The translations under genes were made by a program, and so were the position numbers. Under the pieces are notes generated by a model. That model was given only the letters and a program-made list of their open reading frames with translations, was not told the DNA's origin and made no database searches. Positions 21,055-32,300 of a DNA stretch of 64,000 nucleotides are shown here, one piece after another. Location of the stretch: NCBI GenBank assembly GCA_003427395.1, contig BFEA01000392.1, positions 1,045,246-1,109,245 of the forward strand, given 5' to 3'. The first letter of the stretch is position 1, and each line of letters opens with the position of its first letter. This DNA is from Chara braunii. Taxonomy: Eukaryota > Streptophyta > Charophyceae > Charales > Characeae.

Positions 21055-21615
21055 AGAGACACTTTCGTTAAGAGGAGTGGTGCCCAAATTCATGCAAATC
21101 CAAGGAGTTAGTCAAATATTTGTCTTTTATAAAGTTCAACTTTTGTCCGAATTCGTATATGACTTAGTATAAATATGAGAAGCTTACTTCTTTAAAATAG
21201 ATGCTACCCAATTTTTTACCAATTCAAGGAGTTAGACAAAGATTGATTTTGTGAAGTCAAAGTTATTTTTATATTTCGCATTTAACTTTGTATACATTTT
21301 GAAAATAAATTTTTCCTATGGGAAACGCTGTCGAAACTACTACAAATCTAAAAAGTTTGTTAAATTTTGTCCTGACAGAATTCAAGTTTTATCTTGAGTT
21401 CATATTGGACATAATATAAATTTGAGAATCTTACTTCTTTAAAAGATATGTTGCCCACATTTTTATTACATCAAAGAATTAGACAAAATGTGACTTATAA
21501 AGCTAGAAGATCACTTTCAAAATTCATATCATGTCTTATATAAATTCTTCAATACATTTTTCCTACGAGAAATGCTATTGAAATCTTATGAAATTCAAAA
21601 GAGTTAATTTTTTTT
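21055..21615 (+). repeat. Degenerate AT-rich tandem repeat, unit about 120 bp
   Basis: Recurring blocks of the type caaggagttagacaaa, gaatcttacttctttaaaa and tttttcctatgggaaa appear in order four to five times, strongly diverged. No coding potential. Confidence 0.6.
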
Positions 21616-22633
21616 TTAAAGGTTTAGCAGTTTATCCCTGCTTAGGGAAAATGTTGTCTAAATTTATAATATTTTTTAGATAGGTATTATAAGTGAGGTA
21701 AGAAGGTGGGATTATTTCATACTCACTTAAGCATAGCTTGGACACTGACCTGTAATGGGTTGCAAGACATTTTACTCAGATTGATTCGAGGTTTGACTAG
21801 GTCCAGGTTGATCCTACGAGGATCATCTTCTGTTATTACTTGATAAGAGGTCGATTTCTGACCCCACTCTTACTCATTCTCGCTTCTCAACCTAAAGGCC
21901 TTAACCCTTGTGGGTTAAATTATTTATTTGAGTTTTTACCCGAACTTTTATTAAATACCATTTAAAAAAAAGATTGAGTGTTTTCTTTCGAAATTTTGGA
22001 TAAACGTTGGGGCTTGTGTGAATAAGGTAAGGGGCGCGAGTACAGACAGTGGTTAAAGTTGACACTTTGTAGTATGGGGTATGTCGATGTTGCATTTGCG
22101 TACGATCGCAAGTATGCATGAAAGATTTTGAATTGAGCATTGGTGATTATTTGTATATTGCATGAGTGGAGATAGACAAGTCACATTACTATTGTTAGAG
22201 TGATCGTTTAATGTCACATAATTCTTATGTTCGACAAAATTTAACCTCTTTGTTTTTCCATAAGTTATGATGGTTAAGCGAATGAGAGTGCAAATATACG
22301 TCGCGAATATCCTTTGTAATGTGTACACTCACCTTTGTTATTTGAATTAGTTGGTCGGATGAAACATTGAAGGCTGAATTGTGTATCCTTTAGCCATTCA
22401 ATGTCGTGAAGGAGGTTTTTTTCATGATACCTCATCCCTGACACTTTAGTGTTGTATGCAACACCGAAGAACACAGACGGTCGAGTGATTATGGGTAACG
22501 CATGAAGCATCATCGTGACAATGAATTGCAAATATCCGCATAACTGAATATTATTAATCCCCTTGCACACACGACTCTCTTAAGCACTTTCGTATGCGGC
22601 CTACATCTGAAGTCTCCCCCAAATTAAGTTACG
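21616..22633. other. Intergenic, no gene recognised
   Basis: AT-rich; only short overlapping open frames without recognisable motifs. Confidence 0.5.
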
Positions 22634-23435
22634 GGTTGAAACACTTGTAAAGAAACTAGTCACGAAATTGTGAGTAAACTTTCAATTTCCAATCAAACGG
22701 TGTATCTAGTGGGATGAAGAACGTCATAGTCGACGGGAGTAGGATCTCGTATGAGAGATTAGCGCATCAGGCGACGGTTCACATGCCGGTCCAATCCGGG
22801 CGTTAACCTCAAATTACCTTTTATGCTACAACGAACGGGAAATATCCTCGACCGGACCAGCTCTGCGATTGCATACGAAACGCTTCTGTACGTGGCTTTG
22901 TAGCTCAGAGGACGAAAGAAGACATGTTGACAGATGTCATCGAGATTCGAAGGAGAAGGAAAAATATCTGGCCTCAATCAAGATGGATGAGAGAGAGAGA
23001 GAGAGAGATGGAGGGAATCAGGCGGGAAGGTCCGACAGGAAGGAGGAGGTCGAAATAAGACATATTGACAAACACTTGCAAAGGGACTTAGGCACGAAAT
23101 TGTGAGTAAACTTTAAATTTCCAATCAAACGGTGTATCGCAAAGGGGACATGTTGACAAACACTTGCAAAGGGACTAGGCACGAAATTGCGAGTAAACTT
23201 CAAATTTCCAATCAAACGGTGTATCGCGTGGAGTGAGGAATGTCATAGTCGACTGGAGTAGGATCGCATATGAGAGATTAGCGCATCAAGTGACGGTTCA
23301 CACGCGGGTCCGATCCGAACATTAATCTTGCGTTACCTCGTATGCTACAGCGAACGAGAAAAACCCTCGGTCGGACCACCTTTGCGATTGCATACGAAAC
23401 GTTTTCTTACGTGGCTCAATAGCTCGGCGAGGATA
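22634..23435 (+). repeat. Local duplication: three copies of a repeat, two nearly 290 bp
   Basis: Copy 1 is about 22634-22915 and copy 3 about 23145-23435. A short partial copy lies at 23072-23135. All share ccaatcaaacggtgtatc. Copies 1 and 3 also share gagagattagcgcatca and a tgcgattgcatacgaaacg segment. A weaker relative lies at about 25540-25690. A GA run (22988-23008) lies between copies. Confidence 0.75.
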
Positions 23436-24873
23436 CACCCACCTAAGGGATGGTGACAACTCTCATGGGTGGAGGTAAGTCGTACCTCGTGTGGTCCTAA
23501 CATGTCGTAGGGCGTTCGTGAGACGTATGGTTGACGCACTCAGTCGGAACGGTGAACGCTCTACGCAGTAAGTCCTGCAAAATCATGCTTTATGTGGTCG
23601 AAAGGGTTCCCTTTGTGGGACCGATACGCTCGATAACGCAACTCTGTCGAACACCACTCTTGGAACCAAGTCCCAATCGTGCATTACAGTTGGTATCACA
23701 ACAATCTCTGGCTCGGAACTGCAAATACTGCATTGTCAAACCAGCAACACGTCACCTAAAAACCCCGCTCCCCGCCGTCAAACGGGAAACATTCTCTCAC
23801 CGAACAATGCTACCGTCATTGTATTGTAAAAACAACAACACATTTCCTCCGGAATTTAGTACCGTCAACGTGCAAAGAATTCGACAGTGTAACCCCACCA
23901 AACGGGGTGCAGCCTACCGTGTGTTCACGCCAACACTACCTCGAAAAAAGTCATGCCGATACTGTAAAATTCTGCAAGCATATCCTCACCAAAATGGGGA
24001 TTAGCCTGCCGCAAACTAGACTGTCGGCACCTCCACTAGTGTCGCCTTGAAGCCTGCCATTGGCAACAAAACCCTGTCGTCAAATTAATAAAACTTTGAA
24101 CCTCGATAAAATCCAGGGCCAAAGTATGGTCTGTGCCGCACAGTCTCGATGCAACATCACAGCCTTAAGAACCGTCCCAGAGGGTCAGTATGGGTTGTTA
24201 GATTGTTGAATTGTTGATTGCTTTTGAGTGTGCATATGCGTCGAAGGATGGTTGCAAATGTGCCTACTTAGGACTAGTGAAAATGATTTTCTTTTTTCTA
24301 CCTCTTACCTATCTGGTGGCTAAAAAAACTTATGTTTTGAAAATTGTTAGATCAGTGCGCCGTAAAAAAAAATTGATTGAAGATAACAAAATTAATTCGA
24401 CTTAGTCTTTCCTCGAGGTCTACCCGTTCTATCCCGAATTACCTCGTTTGTTTATATCTGTCCAAATGGTTTCTGTCCTCTATCTTCTTCGACTTTTTTA
24501 ATCTAAGTTAGCCCGAGCTTATGAAAAATTAGAACAACTAAAATCTATTTATGATTGACATATTCACTCTTTTTAGGAAGCATCTAGGGAGGGGGGTCGT
24601 TGCTCTAGGAGCCGACCCTGTTATGGACCCAGAGTGGAACGTTCTATGGGGGGGGACTATGTCGATTCAGTGAATACGACCCAACTTATGAAATATGAGC
24701 TTTGTGCTCGGGCGAGGAGGAAAATTACCCCATATCACTTCTTAGAGAGTGGGACATGCAACACTTTGAGTAATGCATCTGATAAAAAATCATTTGCAAA
24801 GCAATCTGTCATTAAAGAATACTAAAATGTATGGAGGCAGGTGTGTGCGTGCCAATTTTACGTCGACGGTAAA
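23436..24873. other. Intergenic, no gene recognised
   Basis: The longest frame, 23531-24004 (+), has no recognisable domain and a composition unlike the real exons; I do not call it. Confidence 0.5.
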
Positions 24874-25313
24874 GTGTAATGGATGACTTTGGCAACACAT
24901 CGTATAAAGTTAGAACTGGGGCAGTATGACTATCTTGTTGGTCGCATCGAGGTTATTTGTCAAGGTTAACTTCCCGTTGGTGTCTCATTATTTTATTTAT
25001 TTATTTATTCAAGTTCGATCCGACGTGGTAGGTTTTTTTTATTCAGATCTTGTGTCATTGGTTCTATCATGTGGCTGTCTCTTATACACATCTAGATGTG
25101 TATAAGAGACAGGTGTAATGGATGACTTTGGCAACACATCGTATAAAGTTAGAACTGGGGCAGTATGACTATCTTGTTGGTCGCATCGAGGTTATTTGTC
25201 AAGGTTAACTTCCCGTTGGTGTCTCATTATTTTATTTATTTATTTATTCAAGTTCGATCCGACGTGGTAGGTTTTTTTTATTCAGATCTTGTGTCATTGG
25301 TTCTATCATGTGG
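24874..25313 (+). repeat. Exact 201-bp direct duplication split by an adapter (assembly artefact)
   Basis: 24874-25074 and 25113-25313 are identical as read, separated only by the 38-bp adapter. The duplication is most simply explained by an untrimmed mate-pair read being assembled, so only one copy is likely real. Confidence 0.92.
25075..25112. other. Full mate-pair junction adapter
   Basis: ctgtctcttatacacatct joined to its reverse complement agatgtgtataagagacag: a perfect 38-bp Tn5 mosaic-end palindrome as left by circularised mate-pair libraries. Confidence 0.98.
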
Positions 25314-25711
25314 TGCTCGAGTTCTTTCATTTCTTGTTTAAATTTATGTTGAATTTACATGTGATGTCCACTTGACTAATGATAGTTATTTTTCGGTTAT
25401 ACTTGATCATGGTGATTTCTTTGTTTTTAGTTGTACACCTGAAGGATTAGGATACTTGGGGGTTTCACGTTTTGTTAAGGTCATCCTAGTCGACCAACGT
25501 CAGTTTGTACTTAGGAGATCAATGCCATAGGGAACGAATGACGTTCGAGAATAAATGACATTTTGACCAAGCGTACCTATACTACAACGAACAAGCAAAC
25601 ACCCTTGGCTGACCAACCTCTATGACTTCATCTAAAAACTTTCTTATATGGGTCGGTAGCTCGGTAGGGGTACACCCCTAAGGGTGGTGTCAACCCTTTA
25701 GGAAAGGTAAG
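25314..25711. repeat. Intergenic with a diverged dispersed-repeat copy
   Basis: 25540-25690 resembles 23330-23480 in order of motifs (ctacaacgaac, ggtagctcgg, acacc..taaggg). No gene seen. Confidence 0.5.
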
Positions 25712-25835
25712 TTGTGCCCTGCAATAACCTATTCTGTCGTAGTGTGCCCTGCGATAACCTATCTTATCGTAGTATGCCCTGCGATAACCTATCTTATCGT
25801 AGTGTGCCCTGCGATAACATATCCTGTCGTAAGGG
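25712..25835 (+). repeat. 30-bp minisatellite, four units
   Basis: Unit gtgccctgcgataacctatc followed by ttatcgtagt, four near-identical copies in direct tandem without spacers. In one frame it gives repeated CPAITY peptides, with no sign of being a gene. Confidence 0.9.
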
Positions 25836-26075
25836 ACTGCGGGAAGTACAATTGGCGCACCCGTCTAAAGCGACAAGGTGACAATGCAACCTCGTTCATT
25901 TTGACTGTTCACGAGATTACTTATGCATTGTTCCGAATTTATCTCTCGGTTTAGTTTCTCTAACTCATGTGTGACATGGTGGGGGGGACTCTTGCTTTTG
26001 CGAAGAAGGTGGGAGTCAATGTGCTCAACAACGCAACCCTAAGGAATTGTGTTTCTTTGCTTTTCGTTTAGAGTT

Positions 26076-26077
<2 letters not shown>

Positions 26078-26132
<55 letters not shown>
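26078..26132. repeat. (GA)n microsatellite
   Basis: About 27 GA units followed by a G run. Confidence 0.95.
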
Positions 26133-26138
<6 letters not shown>

Positions 26139-27741
26139 GGGGGTACCAAAGAAAGAGAGAGGGAGGTTGAACAACAAAAATGGAAAATGACTTAAATTTT
26201 GGCCACAATCTATTTCGTGGTTGAAAGTGTTTTTATAAATTTATTTAATATTTTTTATTAAAATATCACAATAAGGTATGTGAGCAGTCCAATTTTTAGG
26301 TTTTGTCACACATTCCTCTGAGCGAGAAAAATCACTAAAGTTTTCGTACTTTTTCTGTTGGCCCACATATGGTTAACTGACCAAAAATAAAAATGCACCA
26401 AACCGGTGCAACAATTATTTTATGGTGTTAATGATTTTATTTATTTTTTCTTATATTTTTCATGGAAAGATTATACAAGATAATGTACCGATTATCAAAT
26501 TTTCAAAAATTTTCACGAATTCTTATGCACTCAAAAGATGAGTAAAGTTTTCTCTTGCAAATTGTTTGTTCGTGAGACTTCTTACAACGCCTTCCCTTCT
26601 TACTTCATTTTAAAATCCTCTTCCATCCGACGACCGGTCCTTCCATTTACCTAAGTCTTGGTTTTAGAAGAGCTATTTGTAGGTCATTCGCAATATCATC
26701 AAGGACCAATCCCCCAAAATGTTTTAATCGCTAAGAGCCCACTTATGCGTCGGTCGCCCGCTGTCGAAAATATGTCACTTTGAGATAGACACCGAAACCC
26801 ACTATATCGCAGGCTTAGGGCTACGAACAGAAATGCCCGAACCCACTATATCGCAACTCTTAGGGCTGCGAACTACGGAGAGTAGCTGCAGGCAAAACCC
26901 TGTTGACACGACATTCAAAAAAGAGGATCGAAACAAAATTTAAATGCTAACAATGGTTGCTTGACGGTCTTGGTGAAATTCCCAACCGATTTGAGATAAA
27001 AAAAAAAAAAAGTGCGGTACTAGAGGCTTCTGGAAAGTTGTGCCCTAAATATAACATACATATGTTGTATTCGAATACGTTTGTTTTGGGGTAAGAAGGT
27101 AATAGAGATGATTCACATGCATGCATGCATCCGAGTCACCCATCTCTCTCTTGCTCTCTCTTGCGTCTCTCTCTCTTCAAAGAAAAAGCATCACCCCTCT
27201 TGCACCCCTGGGGGAGACCATTACTTTTTGTGAAGGGGCGGGCTGGTGCATCCTGCCAGACCCAGCTTGCATGCAGCCGCACCCTAGAGAAAAGAAGGAA
27301 AATTGAATGCATTAGGGCTTCATTCCCCCCCCCTGCGAGAAGGCAATTGACTGGTCCCGAGGCAATCTCAACCCCAACAGAACCCAGTTCCACTGACCAC
27401 CCGAACCGGAAAAAAGGCCGACCTTGCAGACTAGAACCGCAGCCTTAGGTGGCGCTAATTCCGTCGGAATATACCCTGAGAAAGGGCAACGCCTCTCAGG
27501 CAAGGCGCGAAGCTCTTGGCATTTTGGATGGGGGCCCCAGGTGATCAAATACCTCCCATCAAAATCAAAGAGGAGTTGGCTGTTGGACTCCAAGTGGTCG
27601 CAAGGCCGGAGTGAGGTGGGCGGGAGTCTGGCAGCTATCGTCGAAGTTCGGAACGTCTTATCTGTGTTGATTACCCTACAACGGCGTTTGTTGGCGGGCG
27701 TTTATTCGTACACACGACATCTGCCACGGTGCCCCGCGTCT

Positions 27742-27743
<2 letters not shown>

Positions 27744-27784
<41 letters not shown>
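27744..27784. repeat. (CT)n microsatellite
   Basis: About 20 CT units within GC-rich sequence. Confidence 0.95.
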
Positions 27785-27787
<3 letters not shown>

Positions 27788-28880
27788 GCTCTTTCTCGGC
27801 GAGTTCGAGCATGGGATGCTGTGGCCGGCAGCGATCGTGTGTCTTTGACGGCCGTGCAGCTGGGGCCCGGGTTTGCGATTCGTCTGCTGTGGAGGGGAAA
27901 GCGAAAGGCGGACTCCGGAGCGAGAGAGGGAAAGGGGCGCCACGCAACGTCAGTGGGTTTTCGGATGTCAAGGCAACAGAGAGGCGGCTGGTTCGCCTGA
28001 TCGGTTGTTTGTGATAGCGGGCGAGAGGGACTCGTCCTCGTCCTGGTCTTCACGCATATAGGCGGCGGGGTGCCGTGTGGACTCTTTGTAAATGGAGAAG
28101 TATTTCGAACTGCGCCGTTGTGTCATCGGCGGGGTGATAAGGGAGAAAGAGCCGTTGTGTAAGTTGATGAAGGTGTGAGGAGGAAGGATGTGGGGAGGAC
28201 GTCATCGCGATTACAGCACAGAGATCCCTTCTTTCTTTTCCATGTTAGCCTATTTTCTTTTAGCATAGAGAAGCTATCATTGAGAAGAAAGGTTTCACGA
28301 GTCATAACCCCACTGTATTCGCCCCCGGCTCCCCGCTTGCCGCTCGTCGGAGGCGTGAAAAAAGACCGCGAAAGGAGAACCATCTCTCCACTAGAATTGA
28401 GCTCAAGCCCTCTCCTCTGTGTGTAGGCGACTCTTGATGCGAGGCAGTTGCAGATTCGATCACAATGTTCAGCCCGTCTGAGTCCGTTGGATACTCTCCC
28501 GAGATTGTCGAGAGATCCCCCAGGTAAATATCCAGTAATACGAGTCCTCGACTTCGCTGCGGAATTGTACGCTGCTCTTAGTTGGAGTCATCCAGTGGCT
28601 GTGTACATTATCAGATCCGGTAAGGCAGGCAAGTCGATTAGTAGTCTGTTCAAGTTCGTTTACGGAAGTTCATGAGGAAAGTCGACGGCTGAACTACCGC
28701 CTACGTCGAAGAGTTTATCTATACACACGCAGTGATCTGAAGGCAAGCAGTAGAGGACAGCATAGGGAGGGAGGGGTCTCTTGTACTTTCTCGATTTAGC
28801 ATCCGCTTAAGGGCTCCAGAGGTCCCTGAGATTGGTCTTCTCGAGGTCTTGGTTGCGGACTCGGTTGCTTCTTTCTATTC

Positions 28881-28888
28881 TAGGGTTT
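28881..28888 (+). promoter_or_regulatory. Telo-box-like motif upstream of the SR gene
   Basis: TAGGGTTT lies about 235 bp before the start codon. Telo-boxes are common near transcription starts of plant translation and RNA-processing genes. The position fits but a single 8-mer is weak. Confidence 0.3.
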
Positions 28889-28960
28889 TGTCCAAGTTGT
28901 CGCATCAGCGGAAGCGGATATCTTGCTAGTTCTCTGGGTTGATCGAAGAGACGGTTGTGC

Positions 28961-29030
28961 AGTGGAGGAGGAAGTAGAGAGGGAGGGAAAGTGGAGAGGG
29001 AGGGGAGGAAGGAGAGGGAGGTTGTGACGA
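28961..29030 (+). promoter_or_regulatory. Purine/G-run tract in the likely 5' UTR
   Basis: Repeated GGGAGGG-type runs (for example gggagggaaagtggagaggg at 28981-29000) in the sense strand just before the ATG could form an RNA G-quadruplex or act as a purine-rich splicing enhancer. The transcription start is not known. Confidence 0.35.
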
Positions 29031-29119
29031 AGGTTAGACTGGCGGGAAGAAAAGGAGAGGGAGTGGGGAGTGAGACGAAGACAGTCGCTGTGGCGGAACC
29101 GGGAGGCCGTTTCCGTAGG

Positions 29120-29373
29120 ATGGGCCGCAGTAGAAGTAGGAGCGCAAGCCCATGGAGAGGGGGAGGTGGGGGAGGAGGTGGCGGGGGCTCGCCCCCGCGG
29201 AATAACTGGCGGCGCGGCACGCCGAGATCTCCGCGTGGAGGAGGATTCGGAGGCAGCGGGGGTGGCGGCGGAGGTGGCTATCGCGGGAGGGATCGGGATC
29301 GCGACCGCGATAGAGATCGCGATCGTCGTGCGCCTACCAGTCTTTTGGTGAGAAACCTTGCAAGAGATTGCAG
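29120..29373 (+). CDS. SCL: SR gene exon 1
   Basis: Residues 1-84 plus two bases of Arg85. The ATG at 29120 is the first ATG in this frame near the domain; the frame is open upstream to about 28955 without another ATG. Encodes the Gly-rich, SP/RS and DR-repeat head and RNP2. Donor is CAG|gtaatt. Confidence 0.9.
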
Positions 29374-32300
29374 GTAATTTTCCCATTCCAACTTGCAACT
29401 GTTCTCCACTCTCCCTGAATATTGCGTTTTGGAGTTCTTTTTTTTTTCCCCTTGAGTTTTTGCGTGGTGTGTTGTAAGTATATTCTCGCTGTAGTCTGTT
29501 GATTAACATCGTCATCCGAAGAGAACGCTCGGTCATAATAGCTGCATGCGGGGCAACTCACTCCAAATGGCGGGGGCAGTAATGACGGGCCGTTCTATTC
29601 GGGTGAAGAGTGTAGGCGTGGTACTCTGGCGTTGTTTAATTGTCTCTCTTTGTTGTGTCTTCTTCCTCGTTAGTTTGGTTGACTCAGTGAGGTCTACCGG
29701 ATTCGGTATTTCTCGAGAGCACTTGTCTAGTAATTAGTTTCGTCACGCGGAGTGTCTTCGATTGTCTATTTCTGCTCATCGGTATTTCTCGCAAGCACTC
29801 CTTCGTTTGTCGGGCCTCTCCATCGTTCAGAGTTTTTGAGCGTTTCTCTGGTATCGCCTCGGAAGTATTTATTAGTTCTCTTTTAACGTGTCACATTATT
29901 TGATATCTGTTTTCCTTGCGGATTGAGCGGTATCACATTGTTTGATTACCTTATTTCCTGCGGGTTGGACGGTTTTTAATACGTATATCTGCCTGATGGA
30001 TGGTTAGCGATTCAGTTACCGCTCGTGGTGATCATTGCTTCTCACACCAATTCATAGTCTGTCCCTATGACCTGTGAATTTGTTTGTCATCGAGGACATG
30101 CGACGTTACTATCTTCTTTCCCCGAATATAACGTACGGTCATTATGGTTGTATTTGGGGTCTTTATAGCAGTATTTGGGGTATCTTTCAGTCTAAAGACA
30201 GCTATAATGACCGTACGTTGTATTTGGGGAATGAAGGTTATGTATTGTTGTTTTCGCTATGTCGATGTCATTTCGTAAGAACTTCAATGTTTAGCAAAGA
30301 TGTGAAATTATATCTCAATGTGTACTATGGGCCGTTCCTCGATCAATTTGTTGTGTCACGGAATCTCGCGCTATGGTTACCTCTGATGTATATTTTCGTT
30401 CTCGTAATCTTGATGTCTCTGCTGTCATTGTTGTTATTTGGCATTGCAAATGTTTTTTATGTTCTTGCGCTCTTATCTGAAGCTTCAGCCGCCATAGCTG
30501 GAGCTTAAGCCGTAGTCTGGACCAACTTATTTTAAGTTGTTGTCACGGAATTATATATTATCGCTTTTGCGTCTCGATGCCTTTCTTTTCATTGTTTTTA
30601 TTTGGCATTACTGCCGCCATGGCGAGCTTAAGCGGATCTTGCCCGGGCACGTTGCTTCGATTACGCGGATCAGTGATCGCATCGTGACGTCCCGTAATGA
30701 AGATCTTGTGCGGGCACGTTGCTTCGATTACGTGGATCAGTCCTCGAATATATGCCAAGCTCATTAGACGGGGTTGAAATGTTTATGACATGGATTTGCA
30801 TCCTGTACATGGAGTGTGTTCTGAATATCTCTATTACTACTTTATTGGTAGTATTTTCAATTTTAATGTCAATGTATATGATGTCGGTGCAATGTAAATA
30901 TGTTGTATGTTATGATCTCTGCGATAATGTACAGTCGCAAAGAGCTGCCTGACGAGTTGAAGACAGACAGAGGGTATAGGTTGAGTTACGACAGCGTGTT
31001 TCGTTAGAACGAGTTTCACTGACTCTTTATGCAGTTCAAGTCTTGTACACTGATATCTTGTAATTTGACGACCCTTGGGCCCCTTAAGTTCCAGTGTTGG
31101 TAAGGGGATTGGGATTCAATTTTGGTTGGTACTGTTTTATCGGTAGTAGTCTCTCGCCCCCGTCGCTGCTGCGTCCAATTGTTTTTTATTTTTGTGTTTA
31201 TAATACTGCCTTCAATTGTTGTTTCTGGTAGTAAGCCTTATTTTATTATTATTGAGTTTTGCGGAGTTGCCTGAGGACTTCTGCCTCTCTCTCGATAGTG
31301 ACCATGCCTCTCCTTCTCTCATCTCTCTCGTTCTTGTCATTTGTGTAGTTCGCGAGGCTTTTTAAAGGACGTGTATGCTGAATAAGTCTTGTTAATGAAT
31401 CTGACCATATCTAGTATTTGATATGAATCTCACCATTTCTGGATAGTGCGTCTGCGCCGTTCGTTGAAAGGCCTTTCTTCCATTTTTTTGCTGATATGTT
31501 GTGTTTTTTGTGGTTTTTGCCCTGCTGCTCATATATTCCGATAGAATTGACCACGCGCCAATATCTTTTTTCTTGGTCCTCTATTTCGCCTCGTTACGAG
31601 TTTTTTGTGTCGTTGCCATCCCTCGCCTTTTTTGTGGTTTAATTCCCTGATGGAATTCTCGAATGGTAGTCGTTTGCTATTTTCGGTTAGTGTGTGTTTT
31701 CTAGATGTCTTTGAAGGAGTTTCTTGTCTCATTTTTTCCCGTTCTCTGTACGCCTGGGCTTTGTTTATCTATTTTTTCTTTATCGACGGTATTTTGGTAT
31801 GTGTGTGGTTATGCGCATTCTGCGAATATTAACAAAAGAGGAATGGTACATGGTCAATATCTCATAGTCGTATCCGTTATTGATTTCAGGTGGTCCTTTT
31901 GTTTCGTTTCAACTTTCTCATTCTGTTTTGTGGACTATTTCAAGTTTTCGTCTTTGTAGCGGTGACTCATTTGTACGTCTTTCTTTTTGATCATTCGTTG
32001 TCCTTCATATATACGTATTCCCTTCTTGACGTTTCTACTGCTTAGACGCATTTTCATTTTGCTCCATTGCTGAGCGTCTTTGCCGCATTTTCTACCCATT
32101 TTGTTTGTGTTCTTCTTTGGCTGTCGTAATGTCTTTCCTCCTCGGTACCCCCCTCTTCCTCCTTTCTGTTTTCGTCTCTTCATTTTTGTTGTCCCTTCTC
32201 AGAGCCGTCTTACTCTGAACTCAACGGCTTCATGAAGGTGGGCCTCTCTCCACTTCTCATCATTCGAATTGCATCTGGAGCTGGCCGTTGTCCCGATTCA

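Larger units (their letters stand above)
25836..28680. other. Intergenic upstream region of the SR gene
   Basis: Contains (GA)n at 26078-26132, (CT)n at 27744-27784 and a composition change from AT-rich to GC-rich near 27200. Open frames on both strands overlap each other and contain Ser/Leu or Arg/Glu runs from the microsatellite. No recognised gene. Confidence 0.5.

Noticed and set aside
23531-24004. 157-codon open frame
   Set aside because: No recognisable domain, biased composition from degenerate local repeats, and no splice or regulatory context.
25712-25835. Possible CRISPR array
   Set aside because: Direct tandem repeat without spacers in a eukaryotic context.
27424-28061. Overlapping frames of 60-196 codons on both strands upstream of the SR gene
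   Set aside because: Dominated by the CT microsatellite and GC-rich composition; frames on opposite strands are equally open.
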